Assembly: GCF_001875655.1 (NCBI RefSeq) | Contig: NZ_MKEQ01000001.1 | Coordinates: 1,984,001 to 2,048,000, forward strand | DNA: 64,000 bases | Reading direction: 5' to 3' | DNA from: Enterobacter hormaechei ATCC 49162 | GTDB taxonomy: Bacteria; Pseudomonadota; Gammaproteobacteria; Enterobacterales; Enterobacteriaceae | In this document: in pieces, positions 14,735-29,099 of the stretch | Numbering within the stretch: the stretch's first letter is position 1 | How the letters are laid out: the number at the start of each line of letters is the position of its first letter | Program-made: the position numbers and the translations under genes | Notes under the pieces: model-generated | What the model was told of the DNA's origin: nothing | Databases searched by the model: none | Seen by the model: only the letters and a program-made list of their open reading frames with translations

Positions 14735-14765
14735 CGTTATTATGCGTTCTTCCTAACTAACTCTC

Positions 14766-16118
14766 TTACAACCGAGAGAAATCATTGAAAAGTGCAAGCC
14801 CCATTAACAGCACCAGCAAAATCGAGCCAATGCGATAACTAAAGTCTTGAACTCGCTCGGATACCGGTCCGCCTTTTAGCTTTTCAATCGCTAAAAACAG
14901 CAGATGGCCCCCATCTAATACGGGAAGCGGGAACAGGTTGATTATCCCCAGGTTCACGCTAATCAGCGCAAGGAACATGAGATAGTAAATCACCCCGAAC
15001 TCCGCTGACATCCCAGCCCCCTGAGCAATCGAAATTGGCCCACTGAGGTTGTTCAGTTTCACATCACCGGTTATCAATTTCCCCAACATGTTGACCGTTA
15101 GCTTCATCAGCTGCCATGTTTTATCCGTGGCCTCAACGATGGCGCTAAACGGCCCATACTGGCGTATTGTTTTGTACTCGTCTGGCAGTGGGATCACTTT
15201 CGGCACAACGCCTGCAAACCCTTCCGCCTTACCGCCGCCCGATTTGGTATCCGGGGTGAGGGTCAGTGAGAGCGCACTCCCCTGCCTTTCCACCTCCAGC
15301 GCAAGCGGCGTGCCTGGATTATCGCGCACCAGAGTAACAAAGGTCATCCATTGTGTTAATGGCTGACCATCGACTTTAACGATCCTGTCACCCGCTTGTA
15401 AACCTGCTTTACTTGCCGCCGACTTGGCCTGTACTTCGGCTAATACCGGCTCGATCTGCGCGCCGCGCGGTCGAATCCCCAATGCGGCGACAGGATCTTC
15501 TTTGTCTGGCTCAAAGCGCCAGTGGCGTAAATCCAGCACTTTTTCCTGCCGCTGGTCGGAACCAAAAGGAGATACGCTGACGGTTGTCTGCTCATCACCG
15601 ATTTTGGCAACCAGTTGTAACCTTACGGCATCCCAATCAGGGGTTTCGATACCATCAATCGCTTTAAGTTCCATTCCCGGTGTAATTTGCGCCGTTGCCG
15701 CAACAGAACCCGTGGTGATTTCGCCCACAACCGGGCGTACGCCAGGCACGCCGATGATGAACACCAGCCAGTAGGCGAAGATAGCGAAGATGAAATTGGC
15801 TACCGGACCGGCAGCAATGATGGCAGCACGTTGTCCAACGGTTTTGTTGTTAAACGCGCGATGTCGAAGTTCAGGGGCGACAGGCTCAACGCGTTCGTCG
15901 AGCATTTTGACGTAGCCGCCCAGGGGAATCAGAGCAATGACAAACTCGGTGCCATGCTTGTCGGTGCGCTTCCAGAGCGATTTACCAAAGCCAATCGAGA
16001 ATCGCTCTACCCGCACACCACAGCGCCGGGCAACCCAGAAATGGCCAAATTCATGCACGGTAATCAGTACACCCAGTGCAACAATGAACGCCGCCAGATT
16101 CCAGAGAATGCTCAGCAT
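14766..16118 (-). CDS. rseP: Site-2 intramembrane metalloprotease RseP
   Basis: The inner-membrane zinc protease that cleaves RseA after DegS, releasing sigma-E. The HEFGH zinc motif is at residues 22-26 in the first membrane segment, the third ligand is in FPLPVLDGG near the C terminus, and two periplasmic PDZ domains (around 115-310) lie between. I start at the ATG at 16118 ([16 protein letters not shown]) because GGAAGG precedes it and the length of 450 equals E. coli RseP; an upstream in-frame start at 16163 would overlap the cdsA stop. It is followed by bamA, itself a sigma-E target in E. coli. Confidence 0.97.
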   Translation of the reverse strand: MLSILWNLAAFIVALGVLITVHEFGHFWVARRCGVRVERFSIGFGKSLWKRTDKHGTEFVIALIPLGGYVKMLDERVEPVAPELRHRAFNNKTVGQRAAIIAAGPVANFIFAIFAYWLVFIIGVPGVRPVVGEITTGSVAATAQITPGMELKAIDGIETPDWDAVRLQLVAKIGDEQTTVSVSPFGSDQRQEKVLDLRHWRFEPDKEDPVAALGIRPRGAQIEPVLAEVQAKSAASKAGLQAGDRIVKVDGQPLTQWMTFVTLVRDNPGTPLALEVERQGSALSLTLTPDTKSGGGKAEGFAGVVPKVIPLPDEYKTIRQYGPFSAIVEATDKTWQLMKLTVNMLGKLITGDVKLNNLSGPISIAQGAGMSAEFGVIYYLMFLALISVNLGIINLFPLPVLDGGHLLFLAIEKLKGGPVSERVQDFSYRIGSILLVLLMGLALFNDFSRL

Positions 16119-16129
16119 AAAACCTTCCG

Positions 16130-16987
16130 TTATATCGTCCCAAACACCAGTAAAAGCAGGCAAGCAAACACTGGAACAGCCGCAGTAAGGCTGTCAATGC
16201 GATCCAGTATTCCGCCATGTCCTGGAATCAGGTGACCACTGTCCTTAATCCCTGCTTCACGCTTAAACATACTCTCGGTTAAATCACCCAGTACCGATGC
16301 CAGCGCCGCGAAAATCGAACATACCAGCAGCGTAGAGGGGGCAACCTCAAGATTCGCCCAGACGCCGTAGCCCCAGGAGATGATCGCTGCCGTAAACAGG
16401 CCGCCGATGAAACCTTGCCAGGTTTTGCCCGGAGACACCTTTGGCGCCAGTTTATGTTTGCCGAACAGTTTACCAAACATATAGGCCCCGGAGTCAGCCC
16501 CCCAGACGAGAATCATCACATAAAGCAGCCATATCGCACCGCTATAGTGGTTTTCATCATAGTGCCAGGCGCGCAGCGCAACCATACCCCAGAAAAACGG
16601 CACAATGGTGAGCAGGCCAAAAATAAGGCGCAACACTTTAGAGTTACGCCAGATTGCCGCAGAGCCCGGATAGAAAAGCACTAAAACAAGCGCAGCAATC
16701 CACCAGGCCAGCGATATCCATAAGGATCCGGCAACCAGCGGCTGGTGAACATCGTGATGATATTCAGGCAAGGTATACAGCATCAGGGCCAGTAAAAAAC
16801 CACAGAGTACCGCCAGCCATACCCGCTGAGTGCGCGAGGTAAAGCCGCTAAGCTGCCCCCATTCCCACGCGGCGAGCATACACACCACCAGCGTAACAAT
16901 GGCGAATCCCACCGGAGGCAGTAAAAACAGCGCTGCGATGACGACGGGTATTAATACAAAAGCGGAAATCAGGCGATACTTCAGCAA
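16130..16987 (-). CDS. cdsA: Phosphatidate cytidylyltransferase CdsA
   Basis: An integral membrane enzyme making CDP-diacylglycerol from CTP and phosphatidic acid, the branch point for all phospholipids. Its 285 residues carry multiple hydrophobic segments, beginning [21 protein letters not shown]. The C-terminal family signature runs through [20 protein letters not shown] to GILDRIDS. It sits 12 bp after uppS and 11 bp before the chosen rseP start, a tight uppS-cdsA-rseP-bamA order. Confidence 0.97.
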   Translation of the reverse strand: MLKYRLISAFVLIPVVIAALFLLPPVGFAIVTLVVCMLAAWEWGQLSGFTSRTQRVWLAVLCGFLLALMLYTLPEYHHDVHQPLVAGSLWISLAWWIAALVLVLFYPGSAAIWRNSKVLRLIFGLLTIVPFFWGMVALRAWHYDENHYSGAIWLLYVMILVWGADSGAYMFGKLFGKHKLAPKVSPGKTWQGFIGGLFTAAIISWGYGVWANLEVAPSTLLVCSIFAALASVLGDLTESMFKREAGIKDSGHLIPGHGGILDRIDSLTAAVPVFACLLLLVFGTI

Positions 16988-16999
16988 AAGCTACCCCCA

Positions 17000-17758
17000 T
17001 CAGGCGTTATCGCCACCAGGCTCGGTGCCGCCGAAACGACGCTCTCGATTGGCAAAGGCATGCAGCGCACCTTCAAAGTCTTGTTCATCAAAATCTGGCC
17101 AAAGAACATCCGTAAAGTAAAGTTCGGCGTAGGCGATTTGCCACAGCAAAAAGTTACTTATGCGATGTTCCCCCCCTGTCCTTATAACCAAATCCACGGG
17201 TGCCAGTTCATTCATGCAGATTTGCTGACTCAGCGCCTCTTCATCAATCTGGTCGGGACTTAACAGCCCTTCCTGAACCTGCTCAGCCAAATGCCGAACC
17301 CCCTGGATAATATCCCAGCGTCCGCCGTAATTCGCCGCGATATTGAGCGTCAGGCCGGTATTATTTTCCGTCAGCGCTTCTGCTTTGCGAATCCGTTCCT
17401 GTAGACGTGAGTTAAAACGACTGGTATCGCCAATAATACGCAAGCGGACGTTGTGGCGGTGCAGGCTTTTTACTTCACTATCGAGCGCCCACACAAACAG
17501 TTCCATCAACGCAGTCACTTCCTGCGCAGGTCGATTCCAGTTTTCACTGCTAAAAGCATAGAGCGTTAACGCATCAATGCCGTTATTGGCGGCAAAAGAA
17601 ACGGCGCGGCGAACAGATTTCGCCCCAGCTTTATGCCCAAAGGCTCGTATCTTCCCTTGTCTTTTCGCCCAGCGGCCATTGCCATCCATGATGATTGCAA
17701 CATGGCGACAGCCATGTGCTGGCAAGTTTTCGCTTATTGGTTGATTCGCAGACAACAT
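17000..17758 (-). CDS. uppS: Undecaprenyl diphosphate synthase (cis-prenyltransferase)
   Basis: It extends farnesyl-PP with eight isopentenyl-PP units to C55-PP, the lipid carrier for peptidoglycan and O-antigen. Its 252 residues include [15 protein letters not shown] near the N terminus (catalytic Asp about residue 25) and the C-terminal [24 protein letters not shown] followed by WPDF, both family hallmarks. Also called ispU. It heads the uppS-cdsA-rseP-bamA cluster after the dxr terminator, so a promoter probably lies in 17759-17818. Confidence 0.98.
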   Translation of the reverse strand: MLSANQPISENLPAHGCRHVAIIMDGNGRWAKRQGKIRAFGHKAGAKSVRRAVSFAANNGIDALTLYAFSSENWNRPAQEVTALMELFVWALDSEVKSLHRHNVRLRIIGDTSRFNSRLQERIRKAEALTENNTGLTLNIAANYGGRWDIIQGVRHLAEQVQEGLLSPDQIDEEALSQQICMNELAPVDLVIRTGGEHRISNFLLWQIAYAELYFTDVLWPDFDEQDFEGALHAFANRERRFGGTEPGGDNA

Positions 17759-17818
17759 AACGCGTTTTTAGTCCCTGAAAGGATTTAACGGTACACAGGA
17801 ATACTGAAGCCTATACAT

Positions 17819-17844
17819 AAAAAAGCCGTGTCAAACCACGGCTT
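17819..17844 (-). terminator. Intrinsic terminator after dxr
   Basis: Minus-strand AGCCGTG and CACGGCT arms, 6-nt loop, then a T6 run; it is about 100 nt past the dxr stop. It isolates dxr from the downstream uppS operon. Confidence 0.8.
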
Positions 17845-17943
17845 ACCTGACCACTTAAAGCCAAATACCTGCGATCAGGTGGCGCAGACTATATCACTGA
17901 AGCCCAACGCTAACAAATAGCACGACGACTAGTGCTTGCTTTA

Positions 17944-19143
17944 TCACCAGCTTGCGAGACGTGTCACCTGTTTACGCGCAACAATACGTGCCTGTTCATC
18001 CACGGCCAGCACCTCTTCCACGCTCTGCGGCTCACGCAAATCCATCATCTCCAGCACGGATAAATTCAACGCAGCGATGTCGGTAAAGCGGATCTGCTGA
18101 TTCAGGAATGCGTCAACGGTCACTTCATTGGCTGCATTAAGCGCGGTTGTTGCCGCCTGCCCCTGATCGAAGGCCGTCATCGCCAGTTTCAGGCACGGAT
18201 AACGGTCGTAATCAGGCTCGCTAAACGTCAGTGAACTCAGCTTGCAAAAATCGAGTGGCTTAACGCCTGATTTTACGCGGTTTGGCCACGCCATCGTATG
18301 AGCGATAGGCGTGCGCATATCCGGTTCGCCCAACTGTGCCAGCACGCTGCCGTCCTGATAGCGCACCATCGAGTGAATCACCGATTGCGGGTGGATCAGC
18401 ACTTCCATCTGTTTCGCCGACGCATTGAACAGCCAGCGAGCTTCAATGTATTCCAGACCTTTGTTCATCATGGTGGCCGAATCGACGGAGATCTTACGCC
18501 CCATTGACCAGTTCGGATGGCGACACGCCTGATCCGGCGTCATTGCGCTCAATTCAGACAGTGGCGTTTCACGGAACGGGCCACCAGACCCGGTAAGCAG
18601 AATCGACACAACGCCATTCTGCTCCAGGTCAGCGTACCCCAGGTTTTGTTGAAAAGGTTGAGGCAAACTCTGAAAAATCGCGTTGTGCTCGCTATCGACC
18701 GGCAAAAGTCGCGCCCCACGCTTTTTAACCGCCTCCATAAAGAGGCGTCCGCAGGTGACCAACGACTCTTTGTTCGCAAGCAGGACATCTTTTCCCGCAT
18801 CAATAGCGGCAAGCGTCGGCAGAAGACCCGCCGCCCCGACGATTGCCGCCATGACCTGATCAACTTCATCAAGCGCGGCCATATCGCACGCCGCCTGTTG
18901 CCCGCTGAGCACCTCGGTACGGCAGCCCTTCTCCTGCAACAGCGCTTTCACCTGCCGGGCGCTCTCTTCATCATCCATCACCGCAAAACGGGGGGTAAAC
19001 TCCAGGCACTGTTCGACCATTCGCTGCACGTTTTTTCCGGCCACAAGCGCGGCCACGGTGTAACGGTCAGGATTATGACGTACAACGTCGAGAGTGCTGC
19101 AACCGATAGAGCCGGTCGAGCCGAGGAGAGTGAGATGCTTCAT
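17944..19143 (-). CDS. dxr: 1-deoxy-D-xylulose 5-phosphate reductoisomerase
   Basis: The second enzyme of the MEP isoprenoid pathway, making MEP from DXP with NADPH. The start is the ATG at 19143 ([14 protein letters not shown]), giving 399 residues against 398 in E. coli; the longer reading from 19197 adds 18 residues with no counterpart. The NADPH-binding GSTGSIG lies at the N terminus, [12 protein letters not shown] and the metal-binding [11 protein letters not shown] follow near 130-160, and the [17 protein letters not shown] stretch completes the active site. It supplies precursors for UppS, encoded next. Confidence 0.98.
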   Translation of the reverse strand: MKHLTLLGSTGSIGCSTLDVVRHNPDRYTVAALVAGKNVQRMVEQCLEFTPRFAVMDDEESARQVKALLQEKGCRTEVLSGQQAACDMAALDEVDQVMAAIVGAAGLLPTLAAIDAGKDVLLANKESLVTCGRLFMEAVKKRGARLLPVDSEHNAIFQSLPQPFQQNLGYADLEQNGVVSILLTGSGGPFRETPLSELSAMTPDQACRHPNWSMGRKISVDSATMMNKGLEYIEARWLFNASAKQMEVLIHPQSVIHSMVRYQDGSVLAQLGEPDMRTPIAHTMAWPNRVKSGVKPLDFCKLSSLTFSEPDYDRYPCLKLAMTAFDQGQAATTALNAANEVTVDAFLNQQIRFTDIAALNLSVLEMMDLREPQSVEEVLAVDEQARIVARKQVTRLASW

Positions 19144-19173
19144 GAGATGCCCAAAAGTTAGACCAGATAAAAG

Positions 19174-19217
19174 CAAAACGCCGCCAGCAAGACTCAACGT
19201 CCTTCTGAACGGCGTTT
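19174..19217 (-). terminator. Possible terminator downstream of frr
   Basis: Minus-strand arms AAACGCCG and CGGCGTTT pair across a 26-nt loop between the frr stop and the dxr start, followed by TTGCTTTT. The loop is long and the T tract interrupted, so termination is probably partial. Confidence 0.4.
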
Positions 19218-19235
19218 ATCAGTGTACAGCGAAAA

Positions 19236-19793
19236 TCAGAACTGCATCAGTTCCGCTTCTTTTTCTGCTAGCGCCGCATCAATTTTCTTGATGGCAGCGT
19301 CAGTCATTTTCTGAATGTCGTCCTGAGAACGACGATCGTCATCTTCGCTGATCTCTTTTTCTTTCAGCAGTGCTTTCACTTTATCGTTCGCGTCGCGACG
19401 TACGTTACGTACGGAAACACGACCCTGCTCAGCTTCACCGCGAACCACTTTGATCAGGTCTTTACGGCGTTCTTCCGTCAGCGGAGGCAGTGGAACGCGG
19501 ATGTCAGCACCCGCAGAGCTTGGGTTCAGACCCAGGTCAGATGCCATGATCGCTTTTTCAACGGCCGGGCTCATTGAGCGGTCGAACACGTTGATTTTCA
19601 GGGTACGGGTATCTTCTACCGTCACGCTCGCCAGCTGACGCAGAGGCGTTGGCGTACCGTAATATTCTACGATGATGCCATCCAGCAGGCTTGGGGAAGC
19701 ACGGCCAGTACGGATTTTGCTGATTTGGTTTTTGAACGCTTCTACGCATTTGTCCATGCGTACTTCAGCATCTTTTCTGATGTCGTTAATCAC
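19236..19793 (-). CDS. frr: Ribosome recycling factor
   Basis: A 185-residue tRNA-shaped protein that, with EF-G, splits post-termination ribosomes. The protein is full length: [36 protein letters not shown] in the tip region, and the three-helix-bundle core with [23 protein letters not shown] and a C-terminal EKEAELMQF. It follows pyrH after a 167-nt gap holding a strong hairpin. Confidence 0.98.
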   Translation of the reverse strand: MINDIRKDAEVRMDKCVEAFKNQISKIRTGRASPSLLDGIIVEYYGTPTPLRQLASVTVEDTRTLKINVFDRSMSPAVEKAIMASDLGLNPSSAGADIRVPLPPLTEERRKDLIKVVRGEAEQGRVSVRNVRRDANDKVKALLKEKEISEDDDRRSQDDIQKMTDAAIKKIDAALAEKEAELMQF

Positions 19794-19902
19794 GTTACGA
19801 ATCCTTGAAAACTTGTCTCAGGCAGACTATCCGCCAGCACAGCGCTACAGGTGTGCTAAGTATAGTCGCGTTTAATTCATGACAACGCCAAAGGCGCGCC
19901 CG

Positions 19903-19939
19903 GGTAAGATACCACTTCGAAATAAAGCGGAATCTTACC
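19903..19939 (-). other. Long RNA hairpin in the pyrH-frr gap
   Basis: Arms GGTAAGAT and ATCTTACC flank an inner CCGCTT/AAGTGG pairing, so the leftward transcript can fold into about 14 base pairs with one U-U mismatch and a 7-nt loop. No T run follows, so it is not a classical intrinsic terminator. It starts 22 nt past the pyrH stop; an RNA-processing or 3'-end-stabilising role is possible. Confidence 0.6.
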
Positions 19940-19960
19940 TGTATTTATCGCCGACGGAAA

Positions 19961-20686
19961 TTATTCCGTGATCAAAGTGCCTTCTTTTTCGCCCATAACA
20001 ACGCGACGCAGCGCGCCAGGCTTGTTCATGTTGAAGACACGGATCGGCAGTTTGTGGTCACGAGCCAGCGTAAAGGCGGCAAGATCCATCACTTTCAGCT
20101 CTTTTTCCAGCACTTCGCTGTAGCTCAGCTGATCGTACATGGTCGCAGACGGATCTTTTGCCGGATCGGCAGTAAACACGCCATCCACTTTGGTCGCTTT
20201 CAGCACCACATCGGCTTCGATTTCGATACCGCGCAGGCAGGCTGCGGAATCGGTGGTAAAGAACGGGTTACCCGTACCGGCGGAGAGGATCACCACGCGG
20301 TTGTTGCGCAGCAGGCTGATGGCCTCTGCCCAGCTGTAGTTATCGCATACGCCATTCAAAGGAATAGCGGACATCAGGCGAGCGTTCACATAGGCGCGAT
20401 GAAGCGCATCACGCATCGCCAGGCCATTCATCACGGTTGCCAGCATACCCATGTGGTCGCCCACTACGCGGTTCATCCCCGCTTTCGCCAGACCAGCACC
20501 ACGGAAAAGGTTGCCACCGCCAATGACCACGCCAACCTGAATACCCAGTTCGACCAGTTCTTTGATTTCCTGTGCCATGCGATCAAGGATGCTTGCGTCA
20601 ATACCGAAGCCTTCCGATCCTTGCAGCGCTTCGCCACTCAGCTTAAGCAGAATGCGTTTGTACACGGGTTTTGCATTGGTAGCCAT
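19961..20686 (-). CDS. pyrH: UMP kinase PyrH
   Basis: A hexameric amino-acid-kinase-family enzyme phosphorylating UMP to UDP. Its 241 residues include [13 protein letters not shown] at the N terminus, [17 protein letters not shown] (UMP/phosphate loop) and [17 protein letters not shown] (acceptor and allosteric region). The end, EGTLITE, is family-typical. It lies downstream of tsf past a strong terminator, so it needs its own promoter in 20687-20798. Confidence 0.98.
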   Translation of the reverse strand: MATNAKPVYKRILLKLSGEALQGSEGFGIDASILDRMAQEIKELVELGIQVGVVIGGGNLFRGAGLAKAGMNRVVGDHMGMLATVMNGLAMRDALHRAYVNARLMSAIPLNGVCDNYSWAEAISLLRNNRVVILSAGTGNPFFTTDSAACLRGIEIEADVVLKATKVDGVFTADPAKDPSATMYDQLSYSEVLEKELKVMDLAAFTLARDHKLPIRVFNMNKPGALRRVVMGEKEGTLITE

Positions 20687-20731
20687 GTTTCTTTCCTGAG
20701 ACTGTCAACGATTAAGATGGGGTTAATTCTG

Positions 20732-20748
20732 GCGACATGATATGTCGC
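20732..20748. repeat. Inverted repeat upstream of pyrH
   Basis: GCGACAT and ATGTCGC arms separated by 3 nt, about 46 bp before the pyrH start. It is symmetrical enough to be an operator or a 5'-UTR hairpin; no regulator is known to me for this sequence. Confidence 0.6.
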
Positions 20749-20798
20749 AAATCAGCACAGCGATACTGGAGCCTGTCTGATTTCGTGAGACGGGTGAC

Positions 20799-20825
20799 AA
20801 AAAGAAGCCGCCCTCAGGCGGCTCC
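20799..20825 (-). terminator. Intrinsic terminator after tsf
   Basis: Minus-strand GGAGCCGCC/GGCGGCTTC arms with a TGAG loop and a T5 run, 11 nt past the tsf stop. It ends the rpsB-tsf operon. Confidence 0.9.
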
Positions 20826-20835
20826 TTTTCAATCA

Positions 20836-21687
20836 TTAAGACTGCTTGGACATTGCAGCAACTTCTGCTGCGAAGTCAGTCTCAACTTTCTCGATGCCTT
20901 CGCCCACTTCGAAGCGGATGAAGCCAGTTACATCAGCGTTGTGCTCTTTCAGCAGCTGAGCAACAGACTTGCTTGGATCCATTACGAAAGGCTGGCCAGT
21001 CAGAGAAACTTCGCCGGTGAATTTCTTCATGCGGCCTTCAACCATTTTCTCTGCGATTTCTTTTGGCTTACCAGACTGCATCGCGATGTCCAGCTGAACC
21101 TGGTACTCTTTCTCTACCACTTCAGCAGACACGTCTTCTGGCTTAACGAATTCTGGTTTGCTTGCAGCGATGTGCATTGCCAGCTGTTTAACCAGCTCTT
21201 CGTCAGCGCCTTTAGCCGCAACCAGAACACCGATACGCGCGCCGTGCTGGTAAGAGCCCAGAACGTCACCTTCCAGAGAAGCAACGCGACGGATGTTGAT
21301 GTTCTCACCGATTTTAGCAACCAGCGCAACACGCTCTTCTTCGAACTGTGCTTTCAGAACTTCAACGTCAGTGATTTTGCCTGCAACCGCGGCGTCCAGA
21401 ACTTTGTTAGCAAATGCCTGGAAACCAGCATCTTTAGCAACGAAGTCAGTCTGGCAGTTAACTTCCAGAATGATGCCGTAGGTGCCGTCGATTTTGGTGA
21501 TGATCACGCCGTCAGCAGCAACGTTGCCTGCTTTCTTAGCTGCTTTGATCGCACCGGATTTACGCATGTTTTCGATTGCCAGCTCGATATCGCCGTTCGC
21601 TTCGGTCAGCGCTTTTTTGCAATCCATCATGCCTGCGCCAGTACGCTCACGCAGCTCTTTTACCAGGGATGCGGTAATTTCAGCCAT
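20836..21687 (-). CDS. tsf: Translation elongation factor EF-Ts
   Basis: A 283-residue guanine nucleotide exchange factor for EF-Tu. It begins with the UBA-like N-terminal domain ([27 protein letters not shown]), then the TDFVAKD loop that inserts into EF-Tu's Mg site (about residues 80-86). The core subdomains and the C-terminal module ([19 protein letters not shown]) are complete. It is the second gene of the rpsB-tsf operon, behind an attenuator. Confidence 0.98.
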   Translation of the reverse strand: MAEITASLVKELRERTGAGMMDCKKALTEANGDIELAIENMRKSGAIKAAKKAGNVAADGVIITKIDGTYGIILEVNCQTDFVAKDAGFQAFANKVLDAAVAGKITDVEVLKAQFEEERVALVAKIGENINIRRVASLEGDVLGSYQHGARIGVLVAAKGADEELVKQLAMHIAASKPEFVKPEDVSAEVVEKEYQVQLDIAMQSGKPKEIAEKMVEGRMKKFTGEVSLTGQPFVMDPSKSVAQLLKEHNADVTGFIRFEVGEGIEKVETDFAAEVAAMSKQS

Positions 21688-21743
21688 TCTTAAATCCTCG
21701 GGAGATGTGAACTGCCCGGCCGGGAGCCAAACAGTATAAATTG

Positions 21744-21769
21744 AAAAAAGGGGCCGATAATGGGCCCCT
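21744..21769 (-). terminator. Attenuator between rpsB and tsf
   Basis: Minus-strand AGGGGCC/GGCCCCT arms, 7-nt loop, then T6. It lies inside the rpsB-tsf operon, so partial termination would lower EF-Ts relative to S2 mRNA. Confidence 0.85.
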
Positions 21770-21804
21770 ATTCATACACGGTACTAATAAGGGGTAAAAC
21801 CTTA

Positions 21805-22632
<828 letters not shown>

Positions 22633-22693
22633 TACACAAAGTGAGATTTGTCGCTCCCGTCCAGCCTGTGTATCTGAGATGGATCGGAAGTCC

Positions 22694-22730
22694 GGCGCGC
22701 TTTATACCACAAAACACGGTCAGAAACCAA
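22694..22730 (-). promoter_or_regulatory. rpsB promoter with GC-rich discriminator
   Basis: On the minus strand, TTGGTT (22730-22725), an 18-nt spacer and TATAAA (22706-22701) are followed by a GCGCGCC discriminator. A GC-rich discriminator is the mark of growth-rate and ppGpp/DksA-controlled ribosomal promoters. The 320-nt gap 22531-22851 otherwise holds the rpsB leader and the map upstream region. Confidence 0.65.
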
Positions 22731-22818
22731 TAATTGTTGGCGGAGTGTGCTGTTAATGATTCTCAATTTGGCACGGGGTGCGCCTGACTGATACCATTGA
22801 CAACACTTACACTAGTAT

Positions 22819-22835
22819 TGTCGAAAAAATCGACA
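22819..22835. repeat. Inverted repeat just upstream of map
   Basis: TGTCGA and TCGACA arms around an A5 centre, ending 16 nt before the map ATG. Read rightward it would form a 6-bp hairpin immediately before the GGACAG ribosome-binding region. Its role is unknown. Confidence 0.5.
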
Positions 22836-22851
22836 CCGATGGACAGATTAC

Positions 22852-26384
<3,533 letters not shown>

Positions 26385-26416
26385 CGTGTTTTTTAGTGAA
26401 ATGGAAAGAGTAAACA

Positions 26417-27241
26417 ATGCAGCAGTTACAGAACGTTATTGAGTCCGCTTTTGAGCGTCGCGCCGACATCACTCCGGCAAATGTGGATACCGTGACCCGT
26501 GAAGCGGTTAACCAGGTTATTTCCCTGCTGGATTCCGGCGCGCTGCGCGTGGCAGAAAAAATCGACGGTCAGTGGGTCACTCATCAATGGCTGAAGAAAG
26601 CTGTGCTGCTCTCTTTCCGTATCAACGATAACCAGGTTATCGACGGAGCAGAAAGCCGCTACTTCGATAAAGTGCCAATGAAATTTGCGGAGTACGACGA
26701 AGCGCGCTTCCAGAAAGAGGGCTTCCGCGTAGTACCACCGGCGGCGGTTCGTCAGGGTGCCTTCATCGCACGCAACACCGTGCTGATGCCATCCTACGTG
26801 AACATTGGCGCCTACGTTGACGAAGGCACCATGGTGGACACCTGGGCTACCGTCGGCTCCTGTGCGCAGATCGGTAAAAACGTTCACCTGTCCGGCGGCG
26901 TGGGCATCGGTGGCGTTCTAGAGCCACTTCAGGCTAACCCAACCATCATTGAGGACAACTGCTTCATCGGCGCACGTTCCGAAGTGGTTGAAGGCGTGAT
27001 CGTAGAAGAAGGTTCTGTGATCTCCATGGGCGTCTACATTGGCCAGAGCACCCGCATTTACGATCGCGAAACCGGTGAAATCCACTACGGCCGCGTTCCA
27101 GCCGGTTCCGTTGTGGTTTCCGGCAACCTGCCGTCTAAAGATGGCAAATATAGCCTGTACTGCGCGGTCATCGTGAAAAAAGTGGACGCGAAAACCCGCG
27201 GTAAAGTGGGCATCAATGAACTGCTGCGCACCATCGATTAA
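26417..27241 (+). CDS. dapD: Tetrahydrodipicolinate N-succinyltransferase DapD
   Basis: It transfers succinyl from succinyl-CoA to tetrahydrodipicolinate on the diaminopimelate/lysine pathway, so it feeds peptidoglycan synthesis. It has the usual 274 residues. An N-terminal helical domain (1-100) precedes the left-handed beta helix, with [34 protein letters not shown] and [13 protein letters not shown], and a C-terminal strand region ending ELLRTID. It starts 32 bp after glnD and ends in a terminator. Confidence 0.98.
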   Translation: MQQLQNVIESAFERRADITPANVDTVTREAVNQVISLLDSGALRVAEKIDGQWVTHQWLKKAVLLSFRINDNQVIDGAESRYFDKVPMKFAEYDEARFQKEGFRVVPPAAVRQGAFIARNTVLMPSYVNIGAYVDEGTMVDTWATVGSCAQIGKNVHLSGGVGIGGVLEPLQANPTIIEDNCFIGARSEVVEGVIVEEGSVISMGVYIGQSTRIYDRETGEIHYGRVPAGSVVVSGNLPSKDGKYSLYCAVIVKKVDAKTRGKVGINELLRTID

Positions 27242-27256
27242 TCGGGTATAACAAAA

Positions 27257-27280
27257 AGCGGGGGCAACCCCGCTTTTTTT
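27257..27280 (+). terminator. Intrinsic terminator after dapD
   Basis: AGCGGGG/CCCCGCT arms closed by a GCAA tetraloop, then T7, 15 nt past the dapD stop. Confidence 0.92.
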
Positions 27281-27352
27281 ATATCCGAAGGTGGCGAAAA
27301 TAGATTTTTTCGTTAATTATTCATAGGTTATGTTGAGATCAAGGGTACCGCT

Positions 27353-27739
27353 ATGTACGATAATCTGAAAAGTCTGGGCATTACCAATCCTGATGAAATT
27401 GATCGTTATAGTCTCCGCCAGGAAGCCAATAACGATATTTTGAAAATCTATTTTCACAAGGACAAAGGAGAGTTTTTCGCCAAAAGCGTGAAGTTTAAAT
27501 ATCCACGCCAGCGTAAGACCGTTGTCGCTGACGGTATCGGTCAGGGATATAAAGAAGTACAGGAAATCAGCCCTAACCTGCGCTACGTGATCGACGAACT
27601 TGATCAAATCTGCCAGCGCGATCGCAGCGAAGTCGATCTGAAACGTAAGATCCTTGACGACCTGCGTCACCTTGAAAGCGTTGTCACCAATAAGATCAGC
27701 GAAATTGAAGCGGATCTTGAGAAATTGACGCGGAAATAA
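27353..27739 (+). CDS. yaeH: DUF3461 family protein YaeH
   Basis: A 128-residue cytosolic protein of unknown function, recognised as E. coli YaeH by [30 protein letters not shown]. There is no signal peptide or membrane segment. The N-terminal half is mixed alpha/beta with many Lys residues ([22 protein letters not shown]); the C-terminal third (about 75-128) is charged and helical, likely coiled coil. It is a monocistronic unit between the dapD terminator and its own terminator. I assign no biochemical role. Confidence 0.9.
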   Translation: MYDNLKSLGITNPDEIDRYSLRQEANNDILKIYFHKDKGEFFAKSVKFKYPRQRKTVVADGIGQGYKEVQEISPNLRYVIDELDQICQRDRSEVDLKRKILDDLRHLESVVTNKISEIEADLEKLTRK

Positions 27740-27743
27740 AAGC

Positions 27744-27771
27744 AAAACGGCAATCCTTGATTGCCGTTTTT
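27744..27771 (+). terminator. Terminator after yaeH (likely bidirectional)
   Basis: ACGGCAA/TTGCCGT arms with a 7-nt loop, flanked by A4 on the left and T5 on the right. It can serve both convergent genes yaeH and cdaR. Confidence 0.85.
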
Positions 27772-27780
27772 AATGTTTGC

Positions 27781-27827
27781 GCCCTCTCCCCGTGGGAGAG
27801 GGATGGGGTGAGGGCACCAGACCGCAC
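27781..27827. repeat. REP-like element, CCCTCTCC family, copy 1
   Basis: Forty-seven bases with the core CCCTCTCC-CCGT-GGGAGAGGG followed by GGGGTGAGGGC and CCGCAC. It matches the element at 46635-46680 at 42 of 46 positions. It sits between the 3' ends of yaeH and cdaR and abuts the cdaR stop, a typical REP location. The core can form a stable hairpin. Confidence 0.85.
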
Positions 27828-27831
27828 TCAG

Positions 27832-28989
27832 TCATCTCTGTTCATCCAGCTGCAACGCCACATACAGCAGTAGCCGGTCGTCGAAATTTCCTAAATCCAG
27901 CCCCGTCAGTTCCGAGATCCGGTTTAGCCTGTACTCCAGCGTATTCCGGTGAATAAACAGCGCTTTTGACGTTGCCAGCGGCTGCACGTTATGCCGGAAC
28001 CACGCCTGCAACGTGCGGCGCAGCAGCCCGTTGTTGTCCATCGCTTTCAGACGCACCAGCGGACGCGCCAGCTCGTTGGCCTGCCAGCCACCGCGCAGGC
28101 TGTCGAGCAGGACCGGCAGCATCAGATCCTGATAAAAATAACTGCGGCTCTCCGGCATGCGCTGTTTACCCACCATCATAGTAGTGCGCGCCGTTCGCCA
28201 TGAACGGGCGATACTTCCCGGCCCGGTAAAGTAATTCCCCAGCGCGACGCGAAAACGGAGCTGACCGTTCTCCTTCATGCGCTCGATGAGTAACTCAACG
28301 CGACGACGATGATCTTCCGCGTCCCAACGGCCAAACTGATTAAGTGCAGGCTTGAGCACCACCATCTCGGTTAAAGAGACAATCGCCACCAGGTTGTTAC
28401 GCTCGGGGGTCGCCAGCATATTTTGCAGCTGCTGTAGCTCCACCATGGCGCTGTCCACACCAAGCTGGCCGCTATCCACCTCGATAACGGCGACCACGCG
28501 CGGCTGATTCAGGTCGATACCCAGACGCTGCGCCCACTCGCTCAGGGCAGGCGTGTGCTCTTCCGCCTGAATCAAGTTCATCACCAGCTCTTCACGCAGG
28601 CGGCTGTCCTGGGCAAGCAGGTGCATCAGACGCGACTGCTCCAGCATCATCTCCGCCGTCATGCAGACCAGTTCGCCGTATTTACGCAGCGATTCAGGAT
28701 CGCCGGTCAGACCGATAACGCCAACAATTTCCCCTTCCAGACGCAGCGGCAGGTTGATCCCCTGTCGGACCCCGTGCAGATGTTTCGCCACGGCGTCATC
28801 GATGTCGACCACGCGCCCCTGAGAGAGCACCAGCAACGCTCCTTCGTGCAATTCACCAATACGCTCACGATCGCCGCTGCCGATAATGCGCCCTCGGGCG
28901 TCCATTACGTTGATATTGGTATCAATGATGCGCATGGTGCGCGCCACGATATCCTGCGCCATTTTGGTATCAAGATGCCAGCCAGCCAT
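27832..28989 (-). CDS. cdaR: Sugar diacid regulator CdaR
   Basis: The transcriptional activator of glucarate/galactarate/glycerate utilisation genes. The start is the ATG at 28989 (MAGWHLDTKMAQDIV) with GGGAGGG just upstream; 385 residues, as in E. coli. An N-terminal putative sugar diacid recognition domain (about 1-135) precedes a GGDEF-like middle region and a C-terminal PucR-type helix-turn-helix with ALFIHRNTLEYRLNRISELTGLDL (about 340-365). None of its known target genes lies in the window. Confidence 0.97.
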   Translation of the reverse strand: MAGWHLDTKMAQDIVARTMRIIDTNINVMDARGRIIGSGDRERIGELHEGALLVLSQGRVVDIDDAVAKHLHGVRQGINLPLRLEGEIVGVIGLTGDPESLRKYGELVCMTAEMMLEQSRLMHLLAQDSRLREELVMNLIQAEEHTPALSEWAQRLGIDLNQPRVVAVIEVDSGQLGVDSAMVELQQLQNMLATPERNNLVAIVSLTEMVVLKPALNQFGRWDAEDHRRRVELLIERMKENGQLRFRVALGNYFTGPGSIARSWRTARTTMMVGKQRMPESRSYFYQDLMLPVLLDSLRGGWQANELARPLVRLKAMDNNGLLRRTLQAWFRHNVQPLATSKALFIHRNTLEYRLNRISELTGLDLGNFDDRLLLYVALQLDEQR

Positions 28990-29099
28990 ATAACCCTCCC
29001 GTGAGCAGAGCTCAAGCATAGGGAAGTTCAGCTAAGGCTGCATTGTGCAGATGCCCAAAGGCAGAGAGAGATGTATGGAGTTGTGGGAAAGGTCACAGA

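Noticed and set aside
20737..21693. 318-codon rightward frame opposite tsf
   Set aside because: Highly biased codons of EF-Ts generate an open antisense frame; the product is Phe/Cys-rich without homology I can see.
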